Shown here piece after piece: positions 61,898 through 64,000 of a DNA stretch of 64,000 nt. A model generated the notes under the pieces. It saw only the letters and a list, made by a program, of their open reading frames with translations, had not been told where the DNA came from and searched no databases. This DNA comes from Pseudomonadota bacterium (GTDB lineage: Bacteria > Pseudomonadota > Alphaproteobacteria > Rhizobiales > Xanthobacteraceae): the NCBI GenBank assembly GCA_023387695.1, contig JAEWHT010000439.1:1-64000 (forward strand). The letters run 5' to 3'. The first letter of the stretch is position 1; each line of letters starts with the position of its first letter. The position numbers were made by a program, and so were the translations under genes.

Positions 61898-64000
61898 ATG
61901 TATCAGCCCAGAGAACAGTTCCAGTCGGGACACAGATTCGGCATCGAGTTCGGCGGGGCGGTCCTCAGCTTCGAGCGGGTGAGCGATGTCCTTCGCCGTC
62001 AGTGGCCGATCATAGCTGCCTCGGTCGGAGCGTCGCTGGCCCTAGTGCTCGCCTATTTGGCCGTCGCGCAGCCGATGTATACGGCGAACTCCCGCATCAT
62101 GATGGATACGCGCCAGACCCAGGTTCTGGACAAGGACAGCGGCACCAACAGCGCGCTCATCGATACTGGCTTCGTCGACAGTCAGGTCGAGGTCATCAAC
62201 TCCGACGACCTGATTCTGTCGGTCGTCCGCCGGCTCAAGCTGACGGAGGACCCCGAGTTCAACGGTTCCAATCCCGGGGCACTTGGCCTTGTCATCGGCA
62301 AGATCATGTCGGTGTTCGATTCCGGCGAGCCGCCGTCGCAGGAGCGGATCGAACATGCCGTGGTCGAGCAGATCCAGAAGAACTTGAGGGTCGAACGCGT
62401 TCTGACAACCTACGTGCTGTCGCTCAGCTACAAAGCGCGAACGCCGCAAAAGGCCCAGCTGATCGCCAACGCGATTGCCGACGCCTATATCGTGGGCGCA
62501 CTCGAAGCCAAATACCAGTCCACCAAGCGAGCGACCGAATGGCTTCAGCAGCGCAGCGTCGAGCTGAGCGAGCAGGCGACCGCCAGCGATCGCGCCGTGC
62601 AGAGCTTTAAGTCGGAGCACAACATCGTCGGAACCAGTCGCGGCCTGATGTCCGAGCAACAGCTGTCGGATCTCAACACCCAGCTGGTCCAGGCGCGGGC
62701 AGCAACGGCTGAAGCCAAGGCCCGCCTCGACCGCATCGATGCGGCATCCTCCGACCCGGACCTCTCCCAACCGACGGTGACCGACGCCCTCAACAACTCG
62801 GTCATCACCCGCTTGCGGGCTCAATATCTGGACCTTCAGGCCCAATATAACGATTGGTCCAGGCGCTATGGCAAAACCCATCTTGCGACGATCAACATCG
62901 GCAATAAGATGGATGAGATTCGCAAGAATATTGCTGACGAGCTCCACCGGATCGGCGACGCCTATCGCAGCGACTATGAAATCGCGAAGAGCCGCGAGGC
63001 GTCGCTCGAGAAGAACGTGAAGGATCTCGTCGCCCAAGCCGGTCACACCGGTCAGGCTGAGGTCAAATTGCGCGACCTCGAGAGCGCGGCCGACACCTAT
63101 CGCAATCTCTACAACAACTTCCTGGAGAAGCTGCAAAGCGCGACCCAGAACCAGAGCTTTCCGATCAGCGAAGCACGCCTAATCAGCACCGCGACCAAAC
63201 CGGATCGCAAGAGCTCGCCAAAGTCGGTCCTGGCGCTGGTGGGCGGCCTCGTGGGTGGCCTCTGTCTCGGCTTTGGAATTGCGTTTGCCCGCGAGTTCCT
63301 GAGCGACGTGCTGCGGACTCCCGGCGAGGTCGAGGAAGAACTGGGCGTCAAATGCCTCGGCGTGCTTCCCGATATTCGCCCGCCGACAACAGCAGGTGCG
63401 TTGATCTCGACATCCGCCAAGAGTGCCGCTCCGGATCTATCCCGCTATGTCGTCGACCATCCCTTCTCGCGGTTTGCGGAAACGCTCCGCAATATCAAGG
63501 TCTCGATCGACGTCGCTCGTCTGACCCGGGAGATCAAGGTCATCGGCATCGTGTCGTCGTTGCCAAAGGAAGGCAAAACGACGGTCGCGGCCAATTTCGC
63601 CCAGTTGATCGCCCTTACCGGGCACCCCACCCTGCTGATCGACGGCGATCTGCACACGCGCTCGCTCACGCGCGAGCTCGCGCCAAATGCCAAGACGGGC
63701 CTTGTCGAGACACTGACTGATCCCGCCAGCCTCAGCTATCACGTACAGCGAAGCAAGGAGACCGGTCTGGATTTCCTGCCCTCGGTCGTAGCCGCTCGTA
63801 TGGTCAACTCTGCCGACGTCATCGGATCAAGGGCCATGGCCGAGCTGCTCAAATCGCTGAGGGAGCGTTACGAGTATATTGTGATCGATCTGGCCCCGGT
63901 GATGCCGGTGGCAGATTCCAAGGCTGTCAGCCTCCTCATCGATGCCATGGTCTATGTGATCGAATGGGGCCAGACGACGCGATCCGCGCTTCAGGAGTCC
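61898..64000 (+). CDS. Wzc/ExoP-type polysaccharide co-polymerase and tyrosine-kinase-like ATPase (3' end cut by window)
   Basis: The first 701 residues of a fused chain-length regulator. The N-terminal Wzz domain has a membrane helix (IAASVGASLALVLAYLAVA), a large coiled-coil periplasmic domain (QATASDRAVQSFKSE, ARLDRIDAASS) and a second helix (VLALVGGLVGGLCLGFGIAF). The cytosolic part is a BY-kinase-like ATPase: Walker A LPKEGKTTVAANF (about 553-565), Walker A' LLIDGDLH, and Walker B YIVIDLAP. A C-terminal tyrosine cluster would lie right of the edge. It controls length and export of the polymer made by the rest of the locus. The stop is outside the window, so its full length is unknown. 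Confidence 0.92.
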   Translation, partial: MYQPREQFQSGHRFGIEFGGAVLSFERVSDVLRRQWPIIAASVGASLALVLAYLAVAQPMYTANSRIMMDTRQTQVLDKDSGTNSALIDTGFVDSQVEVINSDDLILSVVRRLKLTEDPEFNGSNPGALGLVIGKIMSVFDSGEPPSQERIEHAVVEQIQKNLRVERVLTTYVLSLSYKARTPQKAQLIANAIADAYIVGALEAKYQSTKRATEWLQQRSVELSEQATASDRAVQSFKSEHNIVGTSRGLMSEQQLSDLNTQLVQARAATAEAKARLDRIDAASSDPDLSQPTVTDALNNSVITRLRAQYLDLQAQYNDWSRRYGKTHLATINIGNKMDEIRKNIADELHRIGDAYRSDYEIAKSREASLEKNVKDLVAQAGHTGQAEVKLRDLESAADTYRNLYNNFLEKLQSATQNQSFPISEARLISTATKPDRKSSPKSVLALVGGLVGGLCLGFGIAFAREFLSDVLRTPGEVEEELGVKCLGVLPDIRPPTTAGALISTSAKSAAPDLSRYVVDHPFSRFAETLRNIKVSIDVARLTREIKVIGIVSSLPKEGKTTVAANFAQLIALTGHPTLLIDGDLHTRSLTRELAPNAKTGLVETLTDPASLSYHVQRSKETGLDFLPSVVAARMVNSADVIGSRAMAELLKSLRERYEYIVIDLAPVMPVADSKAVSLLIDAMVYVIEWGQTTRSALQES

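Overview
The window looks like chromosome of a soil alphaproteobacterium, most likely Bradyrhizobium or a close relative in the Nitrobacteraceae. The support is high G+C, dispersed palindromic repeats of the kind common in these genomes (8990-9095, 20697-20766, 23051-23191, 27648-27735), two promoters matching the alphaproteobacterial general-stress consensus GGAAC-N16-CGTT, and gene families typical of the group. The organism call is inference; no rRNA or species marker is present, and I recognised no tRNA, CRISPR array, phage or insertion sequence.

Layout. 1-34.7 kb is mostly ordinary housekeeping and accessory metabolism in short, often convergent or divergent units. It starts with a truncated MFS transporter, a DUF2809 membrane protein and a YcaQ/AlkX-type DNA glycosylase. 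An envelope block follows (two tandem Met-rich periplasmic proteins, a peptidoglycan-binding protein, an OmpA-like protein, a PMT-type glycosyltransferase, and a FecR-domain protein paired with an autotransporter-like barrel). Next come two VOC proteins, a His-rich cupin, CsbD, an FKBP, a gamma-glutamyltransferase-like protein, TrhO and SlyX, a GGDEF protein, HemE, a FixJ/NarL-type regulator, a DJ-1/PfpI protein, a divergent HemC, a GMC oxidoreductase and a TetR/NTF2-like divergent pair. A Rieske oxygenase-GntR-reductase operon sits under a symmetric operator region, followed by phosphoglucomutase and an alpha/beta hydrolase. A 79-residue peptide plus a helical unknown protein, a lytic transglycosylase and an OmpR-type regulator close this half.

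35-38 kb is transitional (acyltransferase, MBL-fold hydrolase, mutarotase). From about 38.3 kb to the right edge lies a large exopolysaccharide locus: four GT4 glycosyltransferases, two Wzx-like flippases, a Wzy-like polymerase, a pyruvyl transferase, four family-3 acyltransferases, a secreted clan-A glycoside hydrolase, and a fused Wzc/ExoP-type chain-length protein with tyrosine-kinase-like ATPase domain that runs off the right edge. Together these would build, decorate, flip, polymerise and export a surface polysaccharide by a Wzx/Wzy route; the initiating phosphoglycosyltransferase and outer-membrane exporter are not in the window. Phosphoglucomutase at 27.8 kb could feed sugar nucleotide supply.

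The most unusual object is the 1303-residue protein at 47129-51040. It has an N-terminal glycosidase-like domain, four tandem 166-residue repeats with an exact 498-bp period, and an RTX-like tail. Other points worth checking are a candidate intergenic small RNA (18775-18881) with complementarity to hemC mRNA, the symmetric GntR operator array at 27557-27641, and the peptide/helical-protein pair at 31017-32615.
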